DNA of 64,000 nucleotides, from the NCBI RefSeq assembly GCF_019059575.1, contig NW_024881782.1, positions 509,001 through 573,000 on the forward strand, read 5' to 3'. The notes below the pieces were generated by a model. It made no database searches and was not told the origin of the DNA. It was given only the letters and a program-made list of their open reading frames with translations. A program made the position numbers and the translations under genes. The stretch's first letter is position 1. Each line of letters starts with the position of its first letter. The DNA is from Amphibalanus amphitrite. Its lineage: Eukaryota; Arthropoda; Thecostraca; Balanomorpha; Balanidae. Shown piece by piece: positions 34,537-50,989 of this stretch.

Positions 34537-35617
34537 TTAACCATCGCCGGACCTAGTGGATTTTTACACACTCGCTGGCCGAGAGGGGAGGGGGAAGTTG
34601 GTTGGTTGGTAATGGTGTGACCCCCTCGTCGTTTCGCCCCTGATGGAGCTAGAGTGACGCGGAAAAAAACGAGCGTATGTGCCGTTACGAGATGCAGCGA
34701 ATGGTGCCCGATTTTAAGGTCTCAGGTCAACCGGTGACCTCTCAGGTCAGGTCAAGTGTCCCAAGGCACGGGCTCAGTTTTTCATAAATTACTTCGCAAA
34801 AAACGGTCGCAGAGCCACGATTTTGGCAATGGCATCGTTGTATTCGCCTTGATCAGGTGCGTCGAATCGAATAGTAGGTATACTTTTTGTTCGGTTGAGG
34901 CCAACTTAAGGCATTGACCTCTGGATACTGGATATCTATGGATCAGGCCAGCGCCCCCCCCCCCCCCCAGGTCACGAAGTTGGTCGACGGAGGTCATGTT
35001 GCATATCATTCGATTTGGCAGGTCTTTCTGAGTCCATCGCTGGCTTTACAGACTCGCTAGCTCAATTATGATCGGGAGTTATTGACGAAAATCTCTTATG
35101 ACACAAATGACGTCATAATGACGTCACACAAGGTCAAAAATGCAAACTTGAAGCATCAGACCTTGCAAGAAGTGCAATAAATAACGATTCCGTGTACTTT
35201 AGATAGTTTGGGACCGTTCCCGGCACTAAAATAGCAGTTTTCATCTTTCCTAATGACTTATAATGGTGAGGTCACGTGACCCACCTGACCTCATGTGACC
35301 TTTAGGAAAAATCCTAGATATGCAAGTTGTGAGAACTCTAGAGGATACTACATCCTGAAAGTTTCATCTCCCTGCATGAAACTTCCTCTGGCACTGAGGG
35401 TGTTGCGAAGTTGCGAGTGCGACACCTGAGGACCGTGCAGATATTTACTTATTACATCATAGGTCAGTGACCTGACCTGACCAGAAAAATGCCATTGGTG
35501 TCGTAAGATGCGGCTTGAACCAAAGGTCAGTTATGCCAACTTTCAGCTCTCTATCGCCAGCGTGTGGGCGGCACTCGCCTCCCCCCCCCCCGCCCCCCGA
35601 CGGCCGGCGAGGGTTAA
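34537..35617. mobile_element. TTAA-flanked AGGTCA-rich element, copy F
   Basis: The left end reads TTAACCATCGCCGG and the right end CCGGCGAGGGTTAA, an inverted pair with one mismatch. Poly-G/poly-C runs lie inside (34963-34978 and 35580-35600). The interior has many TGACCT/AGGTCA words, as in the copies at 41.5, 43.4, 59.0 and 62.4 kb. No transposase ORF. Confidence 0.6.
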
Positions 35618-36245
35618 GCGATGATACTAGGTTATTAGATATTTATGGGAAAGTGTTCTGAGTACATCTTAGATTTGTCTTGTTCTTTGAATGAACTTCA
35701 CAAGCTTGTGGCTAAGAAAAATTACCGCGAAGGCGATGACGGGTAAACGCTTGGTCATAGGTATCGAAAACAGTTAACACTAACATTTAACGTTTATTAG
35801 ACAAAAGGATATTCAAAATCGATCGATGCCCGTTTCATGAGAACTTTGATGTCTTTGATGCCATGTGAACTTCCATGTGATTGTGAACTTTGGAACAAAC
35901 ATCGAAGCGACCGTTACTTCAACATCCTAAGATAACGCCAAGCATATACACATCCGTCACATCTCATCACGACATCAGTCACTACTTCTCTCCCCCATTT
36001 CACCGTAGTGTCGCTGCGACTGTTACTATCTTCCCCTGACCCCCTGCTGAGTAGTCGGTGGGAATCTTCAATCTGACCATAGTTTTTCCCCCTCGGTCAC
36101 ATTCAGGCATTCCCTCAACCACATGGGCTGAGGATGATAACGTTGTGCAAGGACGACGGTAGCGGTACATATGCATACACACTACACAGCACATCGAGCG
36201 TTGGAGGAGTGTCAGCTTTTATTATTTCGCTCTGCTCTCTCTCCT

Positions 36246-36248
<3 letters not shown>
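35618..36248. other. Intergenic, nothing recognised
   Basis: AT-rich unique sequence. A weak imperfect repeat (CCATGTGAACTTCCATGTGA) occurs near 35,861. No gene is supported. Confidence 0.5.
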
Positions 36249-36437
<189 letters not shown>

Positions 36438-36523
36438 CCCCTCTCCGTAGGTACGATAAAATTCTATGGGTGCGGTGGCATAGTGTACGTATATATGTTA
36501 CAGGCAAAGTGAAAACTCGGGCA

Positions 36524-36685
36524 TTTTGCAAAATGCCTAGGCAATTTGCAAAATGCCTGACCCGCCAGGCATTTTGCAAAATGCCCAGGCAGTTTGCAAA
36601 CTGCCTGACCCACCAGGCATTTTGCAAACTGCCTAGGCACTTTACAAAATGCCTGACCCGCCAGGCATTTTGCAAAATGCCTGGG
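36524..36685 (+). repeat. Left arm of tandem 18-bp palindromes
   Basis: Three 48-bp units plus a final palindrome. Variants such as GGCAGTTTGCAAACTGCC keep perfect dyad symmetry because both halves changed together. Confidence 0.93.
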
Positions 36686-37097
36686 TTTCCATATATTCCA
36701 CGGTTTTTGTTGACTACAGGCGTTGATCATAAACGTTCCACTGTGCCTGACCCCACAACACATTTCACATGTGTTGTGGGCACATGTGACACATTCCACG
36801 CTCACGAATACAGGGTGTCACGAAATTGTTGCGGGATGTTGTACTTGTGTCCCGAAATGTATTGCATCGTAGTTGCGTCAGTGTTCTCCAGCACCTCGCT
36901 GACAAGTTATCAGCGGCCACATGGTCTGTCCCCGCGGCACCTGGTGAAGCTCAAATAGGCCTCTGTATAGCCCATCATGCCCCAAACGAGAATCCCCAGT
37001 GCCCAGTGGGTGCTTCGCCGTCTCGACGGTGCAGCGCCTCTGAGCTGCTGTTGGCCGGCTTGTCGGGACGGTTAGTGACTAGGAAGAGCTCTAATAC

Positions 37098-37370
37098 CCG
37101 TTTTCACGACGGGCTATCCGGCGATTGCACCTAATTTGACCAACTCTGCACATAATCTCTTTTACAGCAAATATCTTTATTTTATGAATTTATTTCAGTG
37201 TTTTAACCGATGATGCTCTCTGATAATATGACAAAGGAGGCATATAAGCAATTAGTACAACCCTAGCTGATGGCTACTAAGAGACACACCGAACCAGTTT
37301 GACCAAATATGCACCTAATCTGCACCAGATGTGAACCAAATGTGTACCAGATGGCCGTCGTGAAAACGGC
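37098..37370 (+). mobile_element. TIR element of the CCGTTTTCACGACGG family, nested
   Basis: The ends CCGTTTTCACGACGG and CCGTCGTGAAAACGG are intact, and it aligns throughout with the copy at 20,728. It lies between the two arms of the second foldback element. Flanks are CTAATAC and CTAAAAT, only loosely alike. Confidence 0.8.
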
Positions 37371-38175
37371 TAAAATCGCCTCACGGCCTCATCATTGAAA
37401 AGTCTGAATCTGTAGTCCTGAATGGTCCAGATTTGGTGGGTTTTGTCGAAATCCAGCTGCATCACTTATGGATGACGGTAAGTCAGGGTTGCAGCCTGAG
37501 GTTGAGCGGCTTCAGCTTCAGGGTAAAATCTTCAGATACCGGGGGATGACTGATTTAGATGCCGAGTGTCCTGGTCCAGGTGCCCTGGTGCCGGACCCGT
37601 TCAAAATACATCCATTCAACGCTCAGGAGGGGCATGGAGGGACAAGACCGCGCCAACCGCTTATCAAGTTCGTGACACTCTGTATACTTACGTCTTGCGT
37701 CAATTCTGTCGAGATGGAGCCAACGCTGAATGGACTTGAGCCACCGTCTCCGTACCTTTCGTATATACGGAGTTGTAGCCGTGTGTATAAAAGTTGCGAT
37801 GTCCAGTATTCTGCCCCGGTGGGCAACTGTTCCGGCAGAGACGATTGATAATGTACCTAAACGTGTAACAATCAAATTTTCGTAAATTGGAAGAGTATTC
37901 TTTTCTGATCAATATCCACCCATAGTATTTTCAAAAAGCCACCAAGAGCTCCTAGAAACAGTACAATCATTGTACCGAGCGCATGTTTACCCACGAAACC
38001 ACGCCCGGTGTTCGGCACCCTACGGCCGCTGAGGCTCAGTGACCTGAACTCGGCGGCGCTACCCGGAGAACGCAGTATCCCCTCACTTGGTGCGCATTGA
38101 CAGCGATTAACTTTTGTAAGCGGCAGTTACAAATGATGCTTACCTATACATCGTCGCTAGTGCGAGTTTGATGTC
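37371..38175. other. Interior of the second foldback element, no gene
   Basis: A 126-codon plus-strand ORF at 37,468-37,848 overlaps open frames on the minus strand and shows no motif I recognise. I do not call it a gene. The CGTATATACG-type short palindrome at 37,760 is a minor feature. Confidence 0.4.
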
Positions 38176-38336
38176 AGGCATTTTGCAAAATGCCTGGAAA
38201 AATATTTCAGGCAGTTTGCAAAATGCCTGGTGGGTCAGGCAGTTTGCAAACTGCCTGGGCATTTTGCAAAATGCCTGGCCGGTCAGGCATTTTGCAAATT
38301 GCCTAGGCATTTTGCAAAATGCCCGAGTTTTCACTT
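38176..38336 (-). repeat. Right arm of tandem 18-bp palindromes
   Basis: It is the inverted counterpart of 36524-36685 with the same order of palindrome variants. One internal spacer is changed to GAAATATTTTTCC. Confidence 0.92.
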
Positions 38337-38502
38337 TGCCTGTAACATATACATAATTGCAATCGACATCTTTTGTCCATTAGACCTACTTATTTAGCTA
38401 TTTCTTGGGCCAAGACATCAAACATGAGGCTCATAGAACACGAAACTCAAATAACATGAGCTCATGAATAGCTATTTTCTTATATAACAAAGCTGATAAG
38501 CG

Positions 38503-39949
38503 CATGGGCGTAGGAACGGCTGGAACATTGTGGGTGCATGGGTGCAGAAATCCAGCCATGGCCGGTGAAGCGGGGGGGGGGGTAGGGAGCGACACCCGAG
38601 CGAAGGCTCGTTACGAGCTTTGATGGTGTACCATGTCGAAAAGGTACCAACCGATAAGTGCATTTGGAAGCATTGACCCTCGCATGTGTAGGAGGGTCGG
38701 ATGAACCCCCCCCATGATTGTTCGCAAATAACTCGCGCAAAGAGCGGCCGATCGCGACGAAACTTTTAGTACCCTCGAGTTGATCAGTTCTACACCTACT
38801 CTGAAAATTTCATGACCCTGACCCAAAAGACCTTTGACCTGTGACCTGATTCTCCAGACCATGTTCCGCCGGAATCGCGATTTGGCGTATGTCAGCTCAC
38901 ATTATCCACGCGTTTCCAGTCTTTTTGTGATTGTAGACGTCCAAACATGTGAAATGATGTTCTTCCCATGCATCACGGTGGGTGTGAACTGTGAAGGTAA
39001 CCTGAAGGTCAGGTCAGGTCATTGACCTTTGATGACCTCGGTTCACTTTTTCGAGTTTTACATGTTTCTAGGGTAGTTTATAGGGCTGATTTCGAATTTA
39101 GCATCCATTTGAACGTTTACGAAGTAGTTTTAGTGCTTCGTGACATGCTACGACGCCGTCAGTGGTAGTTGGCACCTACTATGGATAGCCGGTAGGACGC
39201 CTAATGGTTGACCTGACCTGACCCGATCTGGCCTAAATGCATGAAGAAATCATCTGTGATCAAAACTAACATCAGATATTCGTGATCAGCACCCCGAAAA
39301 ACCCGATAACAGCTTCACTTTACGCAGTTCTAGCAGGTCCCGATTTTCCCGACTTTTGGAATATTGACCTGACCTGGAAGGTCAACCAATGAAGTAGGAC
39401 CTTGAAGTAGGAAGTAGGAAGTAGGAGGAAATGGGTATCATCGGCTTCCTCTCGTCACGTGCAACACCCTCGTCTTTTTTTCCGCGAAGCTCTAGCTCGA
39501 TCAGGGGCCGAACGGCAGGGGGTCCGACCGACCCCCCTCCCCCCTTCCCCTACACATTAGAAGCTGGAAAACGCTGCACACATGCGAGGGCTAATATTGT
39601 CAATATTGACTACCGCAAAAAGTAAAAGCGGCCAACTTAGCCATTTTCGAAGATATCGGGCTAAAATTTTTGACAGTGGGTCATCGGTTCGGTATGTGTT
39701 CAATCGCATGCTCCATTTCCCTTTTTTCAGCACAAATGTAAGTTTTGAAGACCATCACAGTAGCAAATGCTTCGAAAGATGGATAGTAGACAACATATCC
39801 TGAATTTGCCGTGCTGCATGGGAAGTAGTGTTGATGAAAAAGGGGTTTTTGGTTCAGATTATTGTGGGTGCAGAATACATTGTCTGCACCCACTGGATAA
39901 ATATTGTGGGTGCAGCTGCACCCTTGCACCCATGGTTCCTACGCTTATG
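38503..39949. mobile_element. TIR element with perfect 8-bp duplication (GATAAGCG)
   Basis: The ends are CATGGGCGTAGGAAC and, on the other side, GTTCCTACGCTTATG (13 of 15 matching as an inverted pair). Inside both ends are GGGTGCA/TGCACCC words. GATAAGCG lies at 38495-38502 and 39950-39957. An 8-bp duplication fits hAT or a related superfamily, but the terminal bases are not classical hAT. The 1.45-kb interior has poly-G, AGGTCA words and no transposase. Confidence 0.8.
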
Positions 39950-39957
39950 GATAAGCG

Positions 39958-41141
39958 TCTGTGACATGTGAGCTCTGGCGATTAAGAACGCTCGACATTC
40001 ATTTATGCTTGTTGTTTGGGTAATGGTTGGATAAATTGTATGCCTATCCAATGGCAACAATCAGCTCAGTGCCCGGAAACGAAGTTGGTGCCGAGTACCT
40101 ACACTTCAAACGGGCATGTTGGAATGAAATCAAGCTAATGCTGAATGAGTAAGATTGCGATAAAAATTTCTGGGAAATTAGCGTTAAAAATTGTGAAAAT
40201 AGCTATAGAAGCAAAAGCACCACCAACTTTGGAGTGACTCCACAATGTTTCATCAATTATGGAACGGTTCGAGCACAGATGAGCAAGCTTTTGTACCCAT
40301 AAAACATTGTCACTTCAACAACGAGCAATCACGGGAGAAAGGCGAAAAGTGGTTGTATAAACTATGGACAGCATCCATTGTTGCCAGGTTCGCTTGGGAT
40401 AGCATTCAATGAAAATTCCATGTCTGTCGGCTCTGGGACTATCGCCTGACAAACAATCATTTCAAGAATACCGAAGCCGTCAGCCACGCCGATAGATCCC
40501 GCACGCCAATCCCCTCTACACTCACACACTCACAATACACATACCGTATACCATGTGTCAGGCAGCACGCCTACCCCCCTTTGATAAACGAGTCAGCCAT
40601 CGGGAGGGCGGCTGCCGGCTCGTCTCGACCGGCTGCGCTCCCCCAGAGTGTGCCGCTCCTATACAGGGCTGCTGCTGTTGCCATTACAGTTCTGATGACG
40701 CCTATTACACAGCCCCAGGGCAGGCGGCAGCGCGAGACAACAGGCTCATTTGCCGAGACCACAGGTTGCCCCGAGTACGCCTCCACAGGTGCACCGCGGA
40801 GGCAGAACGGTGCACCAATGTGCACAGAGCACATAGAGGCGTGTGCACTGTGCAGTTGGGGAAGTCAGTAAGCGGCGATACCGTGCACGGTCCCGGTCAT
40901 TTATTGGTCACAGTGCACACATGATGCATACGCCATGTTTCCTCAAACGATATGGGCGCCTTGCTCAAGAAGGAAAGCACCCAGTGTAATAGAAGTCGGT
41001 ATTTAGTGATATCAGAAAGTAACAACGCTTGCAGTGGTAAACCAATGACGAATACAGCTTTGCCGTCTAGTATTACACGTATATGCATCAGACGTTATGT
41101 ACACTATGTAATTCAGACATCCCTCATTAAGTTTCGTTCTA
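39958..41141. other. Intergenic, nothing recognised
   Basis: AT-rich to 40,500, then a GC-richer patch (40,550-40,870) with overlapping ORFs on three frames and no recognisable domain. No gene is supported. Confidence 0.45.
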
Positions 41142-41304
41142 CACTGTAAAAAATACTTACTAATTTCCTAGATATTCGGCCACTTTTCACTAACAACATG
41201 CGAGTAGACTTTAAGTCTCCTCGCATTTTGTTAGTGAAAATTCGCGCGCGCGCCGGATAACTTATGTATATGAAATTGGTAATCATTTTTTTTTTTTTAC
41301 AGTG
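41142..41304. mobile_element. Short MITE, Tc1/mariner type (CACTGTAAAAA ends)
   Basis: The left end CACTGTAAAAAA and the right end TTTTTACAGTG form an inverted pair, each flanked by TA. The centre is an imperfect hairpin: TTTTCACTAACAA ... TTGTTAGTGAAAA with a nested GACTT/AAGTC. Confidence 0.85.
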
Positions 41305-41469
41305 TATAGGTTTTCATCCCTGCCGGGCACTATTCGCGTGTGAGGCGTAGTGGCCTTTCGGCTCAGCTTATATTCTATGTAGGTTGAATTGTTGCTTGAA
41401 TGCTAGCAGAACTACATTTCGTGAACACGCAGAGTTCGAGCTTTCGCTCTGTTCTAAGGAGCGGCGTTG

Positions 41470-42670
41470 TTAACCCGCGCCCTGCTGGGGGTCCTGGATT
41501 TCCACGCCCTGCTGGGGGGGGGGGGGGGGTGTTTGAACACCCCCCCTTCTAACTCGGCTCCTGGGCTACGTAGCGATACGCGGAAGGCGGCGTTCGAAAG
41601 AGCGTCAAAAATAATGAGGAAATCACTTCGGTCAATTTTTTGGTCAGGTCAAAGGTCAGGTCACCAGAGGTCATTGAAGGCAAAATTTCGCCGATTTCCA
41701 GGTCGAATGTCGACAATTTCCAAGAAGCCAACGCATAACTCGGGAACCAATAGAGCTACAGCGCCGCGGAAAAGCGCATTCGATAGCCCTATTAACGCCC
41801 TTTCTGAGTAATGTTCTCAGATTTGACCTAACGTCAACGGTTTTGCCTGCAGGGGGCAAAAACTGCAAAAATAGCCGATTTTTTCGGAAACAGTTTTTCT
41901 GCAATAACTTTCGACCCAAGCCTTGTACGAGCTTACTTTTACCGGCATCGTGTTCCTCTCGTCAAGACGCATCGAATGAACTATAACTTGACCTTGAAAG
42001 GTCATTTTGAAAATTTGACCTCAGGTCAAGGTCATGACCTGACCGGAAAGGGTCATGTTGCATATCAGTCGATCCGTATCGTCGAGCTGAACACAACTAA
42101 GGCGTTTTCATCGCTCTAGCATGCCTCTATCAAAAGTTATTTGCGAAAAACTGTTAGATACCATTCGTGACCTAAGATGACCTCAGGGCATAAACAGGGG
42201 TCACGGACACCATTTTCATGTTCAGTGTGTCTAAACCACTTGTAATTCAGTGTTTGGGAGTGTTTATAATGTCTTTTGTCCAAAAGAGGCGCATTTCAAT
42301 TTTCTCCCATTGACTTATAATGGGGAGGTCGCAAAATTGACCTGACCTTAGGTCATCGATATCAAAATTCTGAGATATACATTTTGTACATGCTATTGCT
42401 CTTAGCAATCACTGAAAGTTTCAAAGCGATCGGTCACTCGGTGTAGCTATGACAGACATTGAAACTTTTTATGAGGTGAGGTCACTTCAAGTGACCTGGT
42501 GACCTGACCTTGAATGACCTTGGTCCGAAATTTTTACAACATGTGTAGAATTGATGCATGATAAGGTGTACCAAAAACGGCGGCGCTCCGCGCCGCCGTT
42601 TTTGAGATATTCGCGAAAAACCACAAGGGGGGTGTTCAAACACCCCCCCCCAGCAGGGCGCGGGTTTTAA
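41470..42670 (+). mobile_element. TTAA-flanked AGGTCA-rich element, copy A
   Basis: Left end: TTAACCCGCGCCCTGCTGGG, then a 15-bp spacer and a second GCCCTGCTGGGG, then a G-run and the palindrome GGGTGTTTGAACACCC. Right end: GGGTGTTCAAACACCC and then CAGCAGGGCGCGGGTTTTAA. A GC hairpin (GGCGGCGCTCCGCGCCGCC) lies about 60 bp inside the right end. The interior has DR1 and palindromic AGGTCA arrangements. No transposase. Confidence 0.85.
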
Positions 42671-43437
42671 TGGCCGTGTACCCTGCTCAGGAAGCGGAAA
42701 CCGAGGAAGACTTTCTACACCGGGCTCTAGCGGTCATCCACCGGTGCGACCATTTCTTATTGCGCTTCTCCGCAGTTCGTTTTACGTTCGTAGTGACCCA
42801 TCACATGAAACGCAGATTCACAGCGCAGTTTAAACTCGATGTCGCTCGATAGTTTGCAGCCATGTTCACTTGCTGGTCATTGTATGTGTGCCTGCAGTCA
42901 ACGTGTTCTGTTTGGGGCCGTTTGAGGCGAGTAAGCGGAGCAGCCGGCCCGGCTCTCACACCAGACGATTCAGCTGTGTCAACTCGCCGCCGCGTCGATA
43001 CTCGTAATGACCGGGCGCAACTCGGTGTTTGGAGTATGACGTCGCTGGTCAGGAGTGCTCACGGTGACTGGGGGTCGTGAGGAGTCCTCGCGCAAGGCAG
43101 GCGGTTACGGGGTGTTACCGTAATTGTGCAATATGCATATTGCGTAACCTATCGCGCGATCACCACAATAGGTATTAGAACGCTTAGAGTCAATTATAAC
43201 CTTACGTACATCGAAATAACATTTAACATGAACATTGTTTTTACTGGAGAATAAATTGACTCTAGTTGTGCGCCACTATGGAATGTAACTTGCTTGATGT
43301 CCTATATACCTACGCGTATTCCAGCCTTTCTAACCCGGGCAAATATTGAGCAACACTTTCCCATGCTGGCCTGCAGACACATTGCTTTTCGCACCCTATT
43401 GATGTTCGTAAAGAGTAGCATAGCAATGCTGAATGGT
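42671..43437. other. Intergenic, nothing recognised
   Basis: A moderately GC-rich stretch (42,670-43,080) with short ORFs is followed by AT-rich DNA. No domain is recognised on either strand. Confidence 0.45.
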
Positions 43438-44482
43438 ATATCCCTCGCCCTGGCAGGGCATTTTTCATAACACGGCCTGGCAGGGGGGGGGGGGGTCGAT
43501 GCGACCCCCCCCCCCTCGCGATTGGCTCCTATGGCACCTAGAAACACCAAATTTGGTAGGTAGGTGGGCCCCCTGGAGTTCTCGCCCCTGTGCAAATTTG
43601 GCTGCTCTAGGTCAATATTTAGGGGGGTTTTGGGGGGTATAAATGTAAAAATTTCGCTAAAAACAGGTCAAAAGTTTTTCGCTTATAACTTTTGATCTAA
43701 TTAAGATAGAGCAAAAAGAAAAGCACCAGTGAACTCAGCACGTCAAGGCGCGTCGAATGGTATACTTTTTAGCTTGCTTAAGTGTACTTAAAGTTTTTCT
43801 TAAATTTTAAGTAAACTTAAATTAATAAATTAAGTTAAAGTTGACCAAATTGCATCATATCGCATATCATTCGATTCGGCTGATCACCAGGAACACAATG
43901 ATACCATTTTTGAAGCTCTAGCGTCATTATGTGCCAAGTTATTGGCAAAAACGTCATTTGACCTCAGTTGACCTCATTTGACCTGACCCATGGATAAGTA
44001 CACCAAACAAAGGAGCACCAAGTGACCTGCTGTTAAGTACTGTGGTTTCAAAGCACAAAAGTGATAAAACGAAGCGGATATCTCCAGTATTTTCCGAATT
44101 TAGTATTTTCCCATAGGCTTAGCATTACGACGTAATGACCTCTAACTGACCTCAGGTCAGTCACCTCAAAAAACCCGAACTATATGTTATACAACTCGGT
44201 GAACTTAGCACATCCTGAAAGTTTGAAGGAAATCAATGCAAAACTGTGAGTTGGACAGGTGCAAAAAGAAAATTGAAATTTGACCATGACCTTGTACCGG
44301 TTTTTCTGACCTGGTGACCTGACCCAAGGTCACCCGGACCTGAAATTTTCAGGTCATATGTAAAAAGGTTGCCCCATAGGCTGTGCCATATTTGGCGGCG
44401 CTGCGCGCCGCCGTTTTTACGCTATCTTCGAAAAACCTTAGGGGGGGGGTCGCATCGACCCCCCTGCCAGGGCGAGGGATAT
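43438..44482 (+). mobile_element. ATAT-flanked AGGTCA-rich element, copy B
   Basis: ATAT lies on both sides (43438-43441 and 44479-44482). The ends are CCCTCGCCCTGGCAGGG and CCCTGCCAGGGCGAGGG, a perfect inverted pair. The left end has a second GCCTGGCAGGGG about 16 bp further in. Paired palindromes are GGGTCGATGCGACCC and GGGTCGCATCGACCC. The GC hairpin (GGCGGCGCTGCGCGCCGCC) is near the right end. No transposase. Confidence 0.88.
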
Positions 44483-50939
<6,457 letters not shown>

Positions 50940-50989
50940 TGACATGTTAACATTCCATTGTGACGTTCGTGGTGTCCTGTTGATGTTTC

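Larger units (their letters stand above)
36494..38349. mobile_element. Second foldback-type element with 48-bp palindrome units
   Basis: Read inward, both ends start TATGTTACAGGCAAAGTGAA and then enter tandem units. Each unit is GGCATTTTGCAAAATGCC, two bases, a second 18-bp palindrome of the same type, and a TGACCCGCCA spacer (48 bp). The left arm runs 36494-36685 and the right arm 38176-38349. Flanking TA dinucleotides fit a TA duplication, though a longer one is not visible. The 1.5-kb middle holds a nested 270-bp TIR element. No transposase is recognised. Confidence 0.8.

Noticed and set aside
34963-34978. Poly-G/poly-C runs as separate G-quadruplex features
   Set aside because: Runs at 8.3, 35.0, 35.6, 38.6, 41.5, 43.5, 46.1, 61.6 and 62.5 kb are mostly part of element ends and homopolymer length is unreliable in assemblies. 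They are noted under the elements only.
37468-37848. 126-codon plus-strand ORF as a gene
   Set aside because: It lies inside a transposon-like element, overlaps open frames on the other strand, and no motif is recognisable.
41470-42670. piggyBac assignment based on TTAA ends
   Set aside because: One copy is flanked by ATAT, the ends do not match known piggyBac termini, and no transposase is present, so the superfamily is left open.
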